The notes below the pieces were generated by a model. That model was not told where the DNA came from, did not search any database, and saw nothing but the letters and a program-made list of their open reading frames with translations. From contig CAUYUJ010017816.1 in the NCBI GenBank assembly GCA_963575745.1, positions 67,001 through 131,000 on the forward strand: a stretch of 64,000 nt of DNA, in the 5' to 3' direction. This DNA is from Prorocentrum cordatum (taxonomy: Eukaryota > Sar > Dinophyceae > Prorocentrales > Prorocentraceae). The position numbers were made by a program, and so were the translations under genes. Shown one piece after another: positions 20,638-32,249 of this stretch (the first letter of the stretch is position 1; every line of letters starts with the position of its first letter).

Positions 20638-20945
20638 CTGCTGCCGCGCGGGACTCCGCTGCCGCGCTGGACGTCGTTGACGATTGCCCCGTCGTCGAGG
20701 CGAGCTCGGACGTAGAGTTCGAGCGAGTGGTCTCCCCGACCGCCCAGCCGAAGCCGCAGCTGGAGGTGTCGAAGCTGCAGGAGGAGGTGCCCACGGTCGA
20801 GCCCGAACGGGTCTTGGTGGAGTCCGTGGGCGTGTGCACGGCCGTTGACGTCGAGGTCGGCTCGGTGCTGATGCCGTGGTAATTACGCCTCGGGAGCGGG
20901 ATCACCGTCGAACGGCCCCCACGAGGCCGTGCCGGTGCGGTGCCC

Positions 20946-21177
20946 GCCGAGCTGGCCCAGGCGCTCATCGCCGAGGAGGCCGCCGAGCTCCTCCGGGCGG
21001 ACACCGCCGAGGAACCTGCCGAGCTGGTCCAGGCGGACACCTCCGAGGAGCCCGCCGAGCTAATCCAGGCGCGTACCATCGAGGAGCCCTCCCAGCTGGT
21101 CCAGGCGGACACCGCCGTGGAGCCCGCCGAGTTGGGCCAGGCGGACACCACCGAGGAGCCCGCCGAGCTCGGGGCCC
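20946..21177. repeat. 36-bp minisatellite, about 6.4 copies, coding-compatible
   Basis: Unit GCCGAGCTGGTCCAGGCGGA plus CACC-GCC-GAG-GAG-CCC (36 bases). On the plus strand it reads AELVQADTAEEP repeated in frame; the minus strand also reads open (LGGLLGGVRLDQ-type). Protein-like frames exist on both strands out to 21480 and I cannot decide between them. Confidence 0.8.
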
Positions 21178-21849
21178 AGGGCGGCCGTGGTTGCGGACAG
21201 CAGGGTCTTCTCCAGCCCGAGCCGCTGCGTCGTCGATCGGCTCTTCTCCAGGCTGTTCGCGCGCAGCCGCGCGTTGAGCGTCTCGGAGCGTGTGAACGGC
21301 GAGCCGACGATGGGGCACCCCGACGAAGGCGTGAGCCTGGAGGGCGTCGCCCTCCAAAGCGAGGCCGAGGGCATTGCCCTCGATTACGTTCACGACTTCA
21401 TGGGGAGCGCCCGCTTCCAGCAGACCTACTCCCTGAAGTGCGTGTACTTTTTCCAGGGGGATGGCGGGGTCGGCGACCCCTGAGTGGCTGGCCTCTCGCT
21501 GGATCCGCCTCGGATTCCTGGCTGGCGGCCCTCTCAGCGTGTGCGGGGGGGTGCGCCGCGGTCTCGGGCTCGTGCTGGCGCGCGTGCCCGTGTCCCCTCC
21601 CGGGGGCGGCCCCTGAGGGCCGTCTGGTGGCCCGTCCGTCCCCGCGTGGGTGGTTTCCGTCTCCCTGGCATGCCCTCGGGGTAGGCCAGGGTCGTGCCGG
21701 ATGCTTGTCTGAGCCTTTTCGGGGCGCTTCCCTCGTCGCCTCGGCGTCCGTGCGGCGTGCTGGCGGCGGCGCGGGAGCCAATCGACATCTGGGGCCCTGT
21801 TGGTCGTCTGCGTGCAGACGGTCGCCAGCCATCCAAACCATCCTCCGCC

Positions 21850-21900
21850 CTCTCCTCCTCCTCCTCCTCCTCCTCCTCCTCCTCCTCCTCCTCCTCCTCC
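21850..21900. repeat. (CCT)n microsatellite
   Basis: Pure CCT tract. Confidence 0.95.
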
Positions 21901-22138
21901 ACCGTCGACGCGGCAGCGCCAAGGACCGAGCGCAGCCACCGGCCCAGGTTCGGCCAAAGTGGAACGGCTTGAATTTGGGAGGAGCACGAGAAGGTACACC
22001 CATACCTCTACCCTCCCCTCGTTTTCCTTTTTTGGGGGGCATCCTGGGCGGCCCTCGTCGCCATCGCGGGATGCGCCTCGAGATCCGAGTCACAACGCAC
22101 CCCGGGAGAGGTCCGGGGAGTAGGGGCAAATCGTCTTC

Positions 22139-22250
22139 AGCGTCGATTCAGCGCCAGGTAATCGATGGGGTAGCGCAGATTTGGCGTCGACTTAGCGTCG
22201 ATGCAGCGTCGATGAGCGTCGACTAGCGTCGACTGGCGTCGATGAGCATC
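22139..22250. repeat. GCGTCGAY short tandem repeat
   Basis: Repeated GCGTCGAT/GCGTCGACT units, several separated by TA or CA. Confidence 0.7.
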
Positions 22251-22743
22251 GGTTCGGAGGAGCCGACAAGATGGCGCGGGAGGCTCCCATGCGTTGGCAC
22301 CGAAGCCTGGCGATCGAAACATCGCAGACTTCTCCGGGGTTGGACAAGCAACGTGTCGGGGAGTCGTAGAGGGAGGGTGATCCCAGGGTGGGGCCGCCGT
22401 GCGCCGCGGCCGCGCTCGCGCCTCATCGAGGGCGCGCACGGCGGCCCCGCCCGAGACTCCGGCTGCGATGTTTCTAAAGTCAGGAGGGAAACAAACACAC
22501 ACACACACACATACACACAATGAATCGTCGACTCCCAGGAAAGTATGGAAACATATGGGAGTTGGGAGCGAAGACAAAAACCCAGAAAAGATTGGAAACG
22601 ATGGGGAGTCCTGTCATTTGTGTGTATTTGTTTTTTGTGTCTCAGTTCCCCTTCATAAAGAGAGGGAGGGACGGAGAGGGAGAGCCGCGCTGTTCGCCCA
22701 GGCCGCAGGCTCAACTCGGGCACGTCCCTCTGAAGGACGAGAA

Positions 22744-22885
22744 TGTAAGAACAGTAAAAAAGAATCGTCAGGTGACGATCGTCTGACTGCTGCTTCCTTG
22801 TTGCTACTATGTTTGAGTATGGTTTGACCATTGCCCATGTCCCTCCCCAACTCCGCCAGTGGGCGGACGTGCCCGTCCTGACCGC
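22744..22885 (+). repeat. Dispersed repeat family R3, copy 2
   Basis: GTAAGAACAGTA start, GTGACGATCGTC, CTATGTTTGAG, then CGGACGTGCCCGTCCTGACC; the most diverged of the three copies. Confidence 0.45.
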
Positions 22886-23183
22886 AGGCGCTCCCCCCAG
22901 GACTCTCCCCTCCGCGAGGCCGCCGGCGTGTCCGGGGCCCTGGTGCTGCCGCCTCTGCTGTGGGCCCCTCTCCCGCCTCCCTCCCCCCTGGCACGCTCTG
23001 GCTGTGCCGTGCTCTACCGTGCAGCGGAGCACCCCCTCTCGGGGTCATGGACCTGCTCGACATCCGACCGCGCGAACGGAGAGGAGGAGACCTACGCCAT
23101 CTGCAAGGGATGGGAGGGATGGGGCAGGACGTCGGCCACGCTGCGAGCGCAACTGGCTTGACCCTTCCTCGCTCGCTTTTTCC

Positions 23184-23328
23184 CAGGGCTCGACCTGAAC
23201 GGTGTTTTGGCGATTTTGTGGACCGAAGTCGTTTTGGTCTTGTGTTGCAGCAAAGGGGGGAACGAAGACAAACCGAGGGAGAACGGAAACAACATGAACA
23301 CGACAAACACCGTTTTGGTCGAGCCCTG
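23184..23328. mobile_element. 145-bp inverted-repeat element
   Basis: CAGGGCTCGACC (23184-23195) is perfectly inverted at 23317-23328. The arms continue imperfectly through AACGGTGTTT/AAACACCGTT to about 24 bases. Confidence 0.6.
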
Positions 23329-23869
23329 CTTCTTCCCTCCCCCTTCCTCCGTTCACCCCGTCCCCTCTTCCTGCTTCCCCGCCAGGCTTTGCTCGTGTGG
23401 CCTCTGCTTGTCTGCGAAGAGAAGCCGGTGGGCTCGGCGTCATTTCCTCCGAGGCAGCGCTCGCTCGACGCTCCTCGGGCGTTCCTCGGCCTCGGGTTCC
23501 TCAGGTGTTCTTCTGGCCTCGGGTCATTCGCTGGGGCTCCTCGGGTTTTTTCGCTTGGGCTACTTTGGTTCCTCAAGCGATGCCAAGCACCGTCGAACAA
23601 CGGCAAGCAGTTCCCAGCATCAGGTACTGTGCAGTGCTCTAGACATGAGTCGAACTGCTTTGGAAGAAGGAAGACTCCCAATCGGGGTGCGCCGTTTTCA
23701 TTTCCTCGCTCCCTCCCTCAATTTATCATCCCCCTTCCCGAGCATGGTACCGCCAGGCCCCGCCCGACGGGTCCGCGTGACCCGGCCTGGCCAGGCCAGA
23801 CCAGACAGACCGTAGAAAGAGGATGATGCAGACGTGGGGGATGATGAGGTCTGAGGAGGGGGAGCATCG

Positions 23870-24375
23870 GGAGGAGGAGGAGGAGGAGGAGGAGGAGGAG
23901 GAGGAGGAGGAGGAGAGGAGGAGGAGGAGGAGGAGGAGGAGGGAGGAGAGGACGAGGAGGGAGAACGGGGAGGGGGGGGCGGACGGAGAGAATGGGCCGG
24001 AAGAGGACGCCAGGGAAGCAAGGCAGGCGGGCGCAGGAGACATGGAGGAGAAGCACGACTGCGGTGGCGTGTCCACAGCCATTCTGGCCCAGGGGGAGTG
24101 CCCGGAACACCTCTCCTGCTCCTCCCTCCTCCTCCTCTCTCTTCCTCCTCCTCCTCCCTCCTCCTCCTCCTCCTCCTCCTCCCTCCTCCCCTCTTTTCCT
24201 CCCCCTTTCCGTCCCCCCATGTCCTTCTCCTCCTCCTCCTCCTCCTCCTCCTCCTCCTCCTCCCTCCTCTCCTTCTCTTTCCGAATAGTATTCCTCCACC
24301 TTTTCCGTCCACGCTGCGCCTCCTTCTCCTCCTCCTCCTCCTCTCCCGCCTCTCGATTCCCCCCCCCCCCCCCCT
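23870..24375. repeat. GGA tract followed by CCT tract
   Basis: GGA-rich from 23870 to 23945 and CCT-rich from about 24115 to 24375, which could pair as a long imperfect fold-back. Confidence 0.8.
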
Positions 24376-24929
24376 CTCCCGTCGCAATGCGTGTGGGCAT
24401 CTGCACGGCGGTCGCCGTGGGCCTGGTTGTCTCCCTCTTGGCAAGGGGGCTGTGCCCCTTCTTCGGCCGCACGGCGCAGGACGAGTGGGGACAGCGAACG
24501 CGGCGGCGGCTGCGGCTGCGAACGGCGGCCACGGCGGTAGCGAGGGCGACGACGTCAGGAAGCTGAGCCCTGAGTCGGGGGACGCGCGCGAGAGACGGTC
24601 GCTGCACACTACTCCCACTGCCCGCCCTCCCCCATCGCCACCCACCTCGTCGTTCCTTCCTCGTTCCTCAGTTCTCCCCCTCCTCTTCTTCCTCCTCCTC
24701 CTCCACTTTCTCCTCCTTCTCCCGTTATCCCGCTATTTCTCCCCGTCCCTCGCCTCCCCCCTCGCCCCCAACGAGAGAGGAGAAGAAATGGGAGGGGAAA
24801 GACACACTATTATGACTTTAAGGATGGGGGGAAGTAGCAGGATACGGATGGGGGGGCGAGAAGGATGAGGACGTGGACGACTAGCAGCAGGAGGAGGGGA
24901 ACCCAGGAGTACGAGCAGGAATGTGATGC

Positions 24930-25070
24930 TGCTGTCGATGATGATATTGATGCTGATTCTGATGATGATGATGCTGCTGACGATGACGATTTCGATGACG
25001 ATGATGCTGATGCTGATGATGATTGTGTTGACGGCGATGATGGTTATGATGATGCGGATGGTGATGTTTT
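24930..25070. repeat. Degenerate (GAT)n microsatellite
   Basis: GATGATGCT/GACGAT-type units. Confidence 0.85.
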
Positions 25071-25556
25071 GGAGGGAGAGCGATGGGAAGAAGGAGAATG
25101 AGAGGGAGTGGACGGTGGGCGAGGAGGACCAGGAATGACATGTAGTAGGTAGATGAGAACCAGGATATAGAGGTGGGGGAGGGATGGAAGGGGAGAGAGA
25201 GCGTGAGGGTGGGGGAGGGAAATGGACGAGGGAGGACGGACAGGGAGCAGGAGGAGTGGACAGAGGAGGGGGCGGAGGAGGGATGAGCAGGAGGATGAGG
25301 AGGGGAAGGATGAGAGAGAGGTAAAGGAGTGGGACGAGGAGGATGAGGGAGTTGGGGGGAGAGGGATGAGGAAGAGGAGGAAGAGGAGGTGGAATACCAG
25401 AGTCACCCAAAGATCGATCAACGATGCTGCAATACACCCTCCCGTCCCAAGTTCCCTGCCCATGGGTCCCCGGTGCGCCCGCGACTCCGTTTTGGAGGTC
25501 ACCGCCCTTCAGCTTTCGAGCGAGAAGGGGTACGACAAGGATAGTTTTTAAGATCA

Positions 25557-25666
25557 GGGTCCGAAGCCCGAAAACCCATCACGTCACTAATTTGGGGCTC
25601 CAGGGCCCACTGAGGCCCCAGGGGCCCCAGATTAGTGAAGTGACGTTTTTTCCCCCGCAAGGACCC
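25557..25666. mobile_element. 110-bp fold-back element
   Basis: GGGTCC at 25557 and GGACCC at 25661-25666 are outer inverted ends. The inner arms ACGTCACTAATTTGGGGC and its inverse at about 25627-25645 pair with a 5-base indel. Confidence 0.55.
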
Positions 25667-25816
25667 CGAAATTCATCACTCCGCTCAACCGAGCCCACGA
25701 CGAGAGTCAGAGGCCGAATTGCTGCTGGGATGCAACCTCGGTCTCGTACAGGGGGGGCCCCCGCGACAGCCCCGCTTTGGGAAGGAGCAGCCCTGCTTCC
25801 GTGCAGGTGCCACCCC

Positions 25817-26008
25817 TACGGTAGGTTTGCGTCGTGTCGACCAGCGGCGACCCCAGCGTGGGCGTTCAAGGTTGAACGCCGCTGGCGACCCAGAATCGAT
25901 CGACGTTGAACGATCGGACGTTGCGGCAGCGGCCAATCGTTCAAGGTTGAACGATCCCTGCGGTGTCAAAAACCAACGCTGGGGTCGGCACGACACGAAC
26001 CTGCCGTA
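25817..26008 (+). mobile_element. 192-bp fold-back (MITE-like) element, copy 2
   Basis: Starts TACGGTAGGTTTGCGTCGTG and ends with the inverse (CGACACGAACCTGCCGTA). Inverted ends of more than 20 bases, including GACCCCAGCGT, are better preserved than in 8889-9078. Internal palindromes are GGCGTTCAAGGTTGAACGCC and ATCGTTCAAGGTTGAACGAT. Confidence 0.75.
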
Positions 26009-26159
26009 CTTGATCCCGGGCAGGCAGCCTTGCGAGGGTCCAGGCGGGGGCCCTCCGCTCGAAGAAGGGACCCGGCCTCCCTCCGGGGCCCGCGCGGGCG
26101 GGGCCCGCGCTCTGCACGAACGACATGGGCACGGAACGAATGGGTACAATGCCCAGCAG

Positions 26160-26308
26160 CGGATCCCCCTCCTCCTCTTCTCCTCCCTCTCCTCCTCCAA
26201 TCCTCCTCCTCCAATCCTCCTCCTCCTCCAATCCTCCTCCTCCTCCTCCTCCTCCTCCTCCTATCCTCCTCCTCCTCCAATCCTCCTCCTCCTCCTCCTC
26301 CTCCTGCT
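26160..26308. repeat. (CCT)n microsatellite with CAAT breaks
   Basis: CCT tract interrupted by CCAAT every 15-40 bases. Confidence 0.9.
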
Positions 26309-26309
26309 C

Positions 26310-27320
26310 ATCAGCAGTTCCTGTTCATTTTGAACAGGACTCGCGGTCCACGCCGCCGCGGCCCGTGTCCCTTCGAGGCAGAAGGCCGCCTGCCCAACAG
26401 CGGCCTCCTCTGTTGGCTTGGGACAGCATCTGCTGCTGGGCACTGTACCGCTTTTTTGTCCGTACCCACTGCGGGCGTCCGAGGGCGCGGCGGAGAACCT
26501 CGACGGCGGCGAGCGGGCTCCAGCGTGGGCCGAGCACCTCGCTGCAGGGCACCAGGGCCGTCCTGCCTCGCCGCCCGCCCCCATGGCCGCGCGGCGCCCT
26601 CGCCGGGGCGCAAGAAGGCCCCCACGGGTGTGCCGGCCCCGTCCCCGCGGGGACGGAGGCGGGGCCTCGGGGGGCCCCGTGCTGGAACAGGCGGGGCGTC
26701 GCCTGCTGGGGCCTCCCTCGTGCGACCCAGCTCTCCTCCCGGGCGCCGCCTGCGCCGGCCGTCAGGAGCTCGCCAGGGCGGCCCTGCTCCGGCTCGACTA
26801 CGACCGCCTCTTCGCGGGCCCCGCCGTGCCGCTGGGCGAGGGCCGCAACGCGCCGGGCGCCGCCACCATGGAGAGGCACCCTCGCGTGCCCATGACTGGG
26901 GAGGGAGAGGGACGAAGGGCAGCAGCAGCACTTCGATCGTACAGCCAACGCGACTAGTAAGGACGCGCGCCTTCATCTAGGGTGCCCTTGTGTTCTTGTC
27001 TCTGAGGCTCGTCCTTGCCATTATCACTGGTCGCCCGCCGCCCAAAAAATAACAACTTCGGCCTCCAAGGGTCTTGCGTCCTTATCACCCGTCCTGCATA
27101 TACGTTTTGACTGTAGGATGTGCTCACGCCTGTTCGTTGATTACCTCCACGACGCCCTTCGCTCCATTCCGGGCCCTCCCCTCTCCGAGCGGGCTTGTCG
27201 ACCCGGCTTGCCCACAGTGAAGCATCCTGTGCCACGGCCTGCCACCGTGGCAGGCGCCAGGTCACGGCGGACCTCTCGGACGTCGGTGCACCTCCCGTGG
27301 CTGCGCTCGAGGAAGAGCCT
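26310..27320. other. GC-rich region, no gene established
   Basis: A plus-strand frame (26418-26957) ends in a partly protein-like stretch (LLRLDYDRLFAGPAVPLGEG), but two other frames are equally open and no family is recognised. Confidence 0.35.
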
Positions 27321-27322
27321 TG

Positions 27323-27449
27323 GCATCGCTCGGACGTGTGCATTTTTCCTTCGGCGAGGACCATCGAGGAGCATCCTCGATCATTTGGCGAAACAGCCAC
27401 GCACGAAACCGAAAAAAACATAGGAAATGGACGTCCGAGCGATGGCCAG
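27323..27449 (+). mobile_element. 123-bp terminal-inverted-repeat element, copy 2
   Basis: CATCGCTCGGACGT (27324-27337) is perfectly inverted at 27431-27444. The body carries TTCCTTCGGCGAGGACCATC and CCACGCACGAAACC as in copy 1 at 17829-17951. The perfect 14-base ends suggest this is the younger or better-preserved copy. Confidence 0.75.
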
Positions 27450-27684
27450 GAGCAGCAGCAGGCGAGGCCCTAGCGTGCCCTTCCCCCTGGAGGGTGCCCC
27501 GGCGCACCCCCACCCGTTTTAACCTGCACTGCGCTTCCCCCCCCCCCCCTTTTCCGCGGCGGCGAAGGCCGCTGGGAGGGTGGGGTGGGGCAGCGCTTCG
27601 TCGAGGAGTGCTGCTGCCCGCAGCTGAGTGCTGCGAGGAGGTGGGCTGGCTGCGGCATCGAGGCGGCCCGCGGTGCCCATCACT

Positions 27685-28380
27685 GGAGGAGGAGGAGGAG
27701 GAGGAGGAGGAGGAAAAGGAGGAGGAGGCGGTGGCGGAGGAGGAGGTGGAGGAGGAGGAGGAGGAGAAGCAGGAGGAGGAGGAGGATAGGGGATGGGGGA
27801 GGGGGATGAGGAGGATGATGATGAGGGGGAGGAGGAGGAGGCGGTGGCGGAGGAGGCGGAGGAGGAAGGCGTCCAGCGACGGCCTGGTGGCGCACCGAGC
27901 CCGTGAGCTGGGGCGGTGGGCGCCGCTCCAGTGCCCGCCGCGGCCCCTCGAGGCGAGGAGGGGCGCCCCGCCTGCTGTCGGGCAGCGGGCCCGCCACGCA
28001 GGGACGGGGGCGGGCTCGGGCGCGACGGGGGCACGTGGGAAGGCCTCCTCCACCTCCTCCTCCTCCTCCTCCTCCTTCCTCCTCCTCCTCCTCCTTCTTC
28101 TCCTCTTCCTTTTTTCCTCCTCCTCCTCCTCCTTCTCCTCCTGCTACTCTTTCTTCTCTCCTCCTCCTCCTCATCCCCTCCCCCATCCCTCCCCTCCTCC
28201 TCCTCCTCCTCCTCCTCCTCCTCCTCCTCCTCCTGCTTCTCCTCCTCCTCCTCCTCCTCCTCCTCCTCCTCCTCCTCTTACCGCTCCTGCTTCTCCTCCT
28301 CCTCCTCCTCTTCCTCCTGCTCCTCCTCCTCCTCCTCCTCCTCGTTCTCCTCCTCTTCGTCCTCCTCCTCCTCCGTGTCT
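27685..28380. repeat. GGA-rich block then CCT-rich block
   Basis: Imperfect GGA repeats (27685-27870), a GC-rich 150-base spacer, then CCT repeats (28045-28375): a second large purine/pyrimidine fold-back like 23870-24375. Confidence 0.85.
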
Positions 28381-28884
28381 GGAATCTGATGCGCGCGGCT
28401 GTTTTCGGCTCTGCCGTCGGCCGTTCCCCTCGATGCACGAGCGCCTCGGGCGCCAGGAGGCGCCAGGAGGCGCCGGAGAAGCCAGCTGCGTGCGCTGAGT
28501 CGTTACCCTCTCCCTTGCTATACCCCCCCTCGTCGACTCGACACTCGAGCTGACAGAAACCAGGCATGTGCGAACGAAGGGAACACCAATGAAGTGTGAG
28601 ATAGGGTGAGACAAACAGTGCCAAGAGCCATCGGACAATGCTCAACTATCCCTCTCACGCGAAAGGTGGAACACGGCCGCCTTGCTCGCCATTTTGCCTT
28701 CGGCCCTGCTCAGCCAGGAACTCGTCCACTGTCGCTTCCTCAGAAGCCACCAGCGGGACACCTCTCCGGCGCGCTCGGGTCGACGGGCCAAGAGTTGCCG
28801 CTCGACTCCTCGTTGTCTTTGTGCGGGGGTTCCTGGAACTGGCGTTCAAGACGACAGACACCATGGCAACAGCTGGCTCGGTTG

Positions 28885-29050
28885 AGAAGAGGAGGAGGAA
28901 GAGGAAGAGGAGGAGGAGGGAGAGGAGGAGGAGGTGCAAGAGTAGGAGGAGGAGAAGGATCGAGGATCGAGGATCGAGGAGGAGGAGGAGGAGGAGGAGG
29001 AGGAGGAGGAAGAGGAGGACGAGGAGGAGGAGGAGGGGGATCGAGGATCG
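28885..29050. repeat. (GGA)n microsatellite with GGATCGA breaks
   Basis: GGA tract with GATCGAGGATCGAGGA interruptions. Confidence 0.9.
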
Positions 29051-29226
29051 AGGTAGGTTGGGGCAGGTGGCGGTTTCGTAGCTTAGTGTTTGGGCGCAGG
29101 AGCCGCTCAGGGAGCACAACACACACACACACACACACATTTGTCGTACCAGTCTTGTTCCCCTGCATATGTCAGCCGTGTAGGCTTTTGACCCAGAGCG
29201 CTCAGCGAGCGAGGCCACTTTTGCCG

Positions 29227-29541
29227 TTACGCAAAGTCCTGCAGGGCGAATTCATTGCGAAGTTGAATCAACTTTCTAGTCATCACATCGTCTTTGGTAC
29301 ACCACACCATGTCAGAATACTGGGCGGCGTAAGAATGCCTCCACCAGGTGTGCTCAGCGATGGAATGACCTATGGTAAATGATCGATAGTGGCCATGGTG
29401 GTTTGAAGAGAACACATCTTTGCGCCCAACTCCGTCGCTGCTTTCTTGATGCAGTACCGTATCTCCGTTGTGGTGTATTTTCCAAGTCTCTCTTCTACCG
29501 TGGCTCTGATTTCTTGATGAGTCCTTGGGCTGTACGCCCAC
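29227..29541 (-). CDS. Possible coding fragment, unrecognised
   Basis: Minus-strand open frame of about 104 codons ending at a stop at 29227. The central and C-terminal part has balanced, non-repetitive composition (HSIAEHTWWRHSYAAQYSD, RKLIQLRNEFALQDFA), unlike surrounding repeat-derived frames. No clear ATG; it could be a last exon or a retroposed fragment. No family recognised, and the overlapping plus frame is also partly open. Confidence 0.3.
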   Translation of the reverse strand: MGVQPKDSSRNQSHGRRETWKIHHNGDTVLHQESSDGVGRKDVFSSNHHGHYRSFTIGHSIAEHTWWRHSYAAQYSDMVWCTKDDVMTRKLIQLRNEFALQDFA

Positions 29542-29591
29542 GTTCCTGCTTGCGAGTGTTGCTCTTCCTTTTCATCGTCACTGCCCCGCCG

Positions 29592-29630
29592 TCGTGAACT
29601 CCAAGGAAGGACCTTCCCCGGAGTTCACGA
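29592..29630. other. 39-bp hairpin
   Basis: TCGTGAACTCC (29592-29602) is perfectly inverted at 29620-29630. The inner GGAAGG/CCTTCC also pairs, leaving almost no loop. Confidence 0.7.
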
Positions 29631-30630
29631 TGTGGTGCGGCATCTCCGAAACCAGGAGGACGAGCAAAAAAGGCAAGGATGCAGTAGTCCCCGTCTGCCT
29701 CCTTCACCCCAGTGTTGAGAAGCAGCTGCTTCTACGCTGCCACTTCCTGGCTCCCCCATCAGGGAGGCCACCACCAGGCACGTGGAGGGAGGATGTGACA
29801 GACAGATCGATGAAGCATGCAAGAGAAGGGTCGAGTGAAGACGGGAGCAGGAGAGGTGTATCGATCGCGGTACGTCCTGCTTGGCGCTCATGTGTGCCCC
29901 CTCCCCGTTTGCATTGCTCGCCAACCCTCGGATGCGGACAAAAACGCACGCCTCCTGCGCCCCAGAAGGGCTGGTGGCCGCACTGCAGTGACCATGCGCG
30001 AACATGGCACGCGTGAGTGACTCGTGGTGGTTTGGCGCCGTTGAGATGGCTGATGCGCACGTGCGTCACACGTAGCACAGAGCGCTGGCGGACGTCGTCT
30101 GTGTCGATCGATCGGCTCGGTCCGAACGACCGACCGTCTCGATCGATCGGTCCGCCGACCAAAGTTCATCGGGTGGGCCGACGGGGTCAATTCGCCCAGC
30201 CAGCTCGGATGTTTCGATCGATTGATTTGCTGCTACTTCTCGCCTCGCCCGCCTCCGCACCGCCTCTCCTAGGCGTCCCCCGCCCTCGTCTGGTCGGTCG
30301 GCTGTGGATCGTCGTCTGGCGATGGCCTTCCCCTGCCCGGAGAGGCTGCTCTTGGGCAAGCCTCGGGCGGAGCCGAAGCGGCTGCTCAGGGTGGTGACCT
30401 GGAGCCGGGGATCGAACAAACATGTGCGCCCGTGTTCGTTTTTTATCTGCCGATCGGCGCGGGCCCTCGCACCCCCCCCAAGGAGTAGGCTGCGTTTCAG
30501 GTTTTGGTTTCCTGCTGGCCCGGGTCTGGACTGACCCGGGTCAGAAGATCCCCGAAGAGGTCCATCGCGTCCGGGCCCGCTTCTGCGCGCAGCCGATGGT
30601 GGTCAGGTCGCGCGTCCCCCTGCAGGTGAG

Positions 30631-30762
30631 ATAGTCGCAAGTCGTCCAAGAATTGTCAGAGGACGATCTTCTGCTTTTTTGTTTCTCCTATGTCTGAACG
30701 TACTGTTTGAGGTTTAACGTTTCTTCCCAAATCCGCCTGTAGGAGGACATGCCCGACCTAAA
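30631..30762 (+). repeat. Dispersed repeat family R3, copy 3
   Basis: Ends CCCAAATCCGCCTGTAGG and ACATGCCCGACCTAA, closely matching copy 1 at 5480-5605. Preceded by GTCGTCCAAG and GAGGACGAT. Confidence 0.5.
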
Positions 30763-31484
30763 ATTATGGAGGGCGGCCCATCTAACCGTGCTTGAAGTGT
30801 CAACGGGCTCGCCTTGATCCCTACCGATGCGGACCCCTCGGCGACATCGTCTCGAGCAGGATTTCAGCCTCCCTTGCGCAAGCTCTTCTTTTTGGGATGA
30901 GTTTGCCGAAGGCCGTTGTGTTGAAGGGGTCTGCACGGGTCCTATCAGAGTGGTTCCCAGACCACTGACGTTGTGTTTTTCAGCAAGTGGTCCATGGACC
31001 TGTCGACCCCGTTCCGGGGTCAGTTTGCACGATGACCACGCCGTCAGGTGAGTCAATGGTGATTCGGGCTGAGCGCACGGTTTTGGGACCTGGCTCGTCC
31101 TCCAAGGACGTCTCAGGCCATTCGGGCCTCTAGTGTCTCAATACCGGGGGGTGATGGACCGTGCGGTGGGGTTTCGCGGGTATTTCGAGGTCACCGTGCC
31201 TTCAGTCACCACCGCACAATTCTGATATCCCCTCTTGATGGCCCCGGAGCCCGAAAAGGCCCCCCGGGCCCTGGGGAGTTCCAGATGCCAGAACGGGAGG
31301 GTTGGCGGAATCGGGCTCGACCCGCCTCTTCCTCGTATGAGATTGTACCCTTTACGAACCTCGCTGTCCCCACGTCGTCCTCGGGGGGGCAGCGGGCCGA
31401 GAGGGGGCGAGCGAGGGAGCAGCCAGAGAGTGGACGGCCTCGGGAGAAGGGGGCAGCGGGGAGCGCATGGGGGCGCACAGGCGT

Positions 31485-31899
<415 letters not shown>

Positions 31900-32249
31900 C
31901 AGACCTCAGACCTCCGCCTTATCCGCTCCATCCTCTCCGCCCGACCTCCATCTCATCCGTTACGCATCTCCGTTCGCAGGACTCATAACACGCAATTGAC
32001 TCCTCGTCTCCTCGTGGTTCCCTAATGTATGTCCGCGTGGTAGTGTGATAATATGGTGGTGTGATGGTGTGATAGGCATTGTTCCGTGTGGTAGTGTGGT
32101 AGTGTGATAATATGGTGTGATGGTGTGATGATGTGATATGGCGTTTTTTTGTCGAGCCCTGTAGCCCTGTAGCCCCTTGGCCGCCGCGGCGCCGGCGGCG
32201 CGGCAGCGGCAATGGGGCAGCGGCAATGGCAGGCGGCCGGGCAGGGCGG

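Noticed and set aside
20640-21483. Several protein-like plus and minus frames around the 36-bp repeat
   Set aside because: Three frames are similarly plausible; GC-rich composition keeps them open, so no gene is called.
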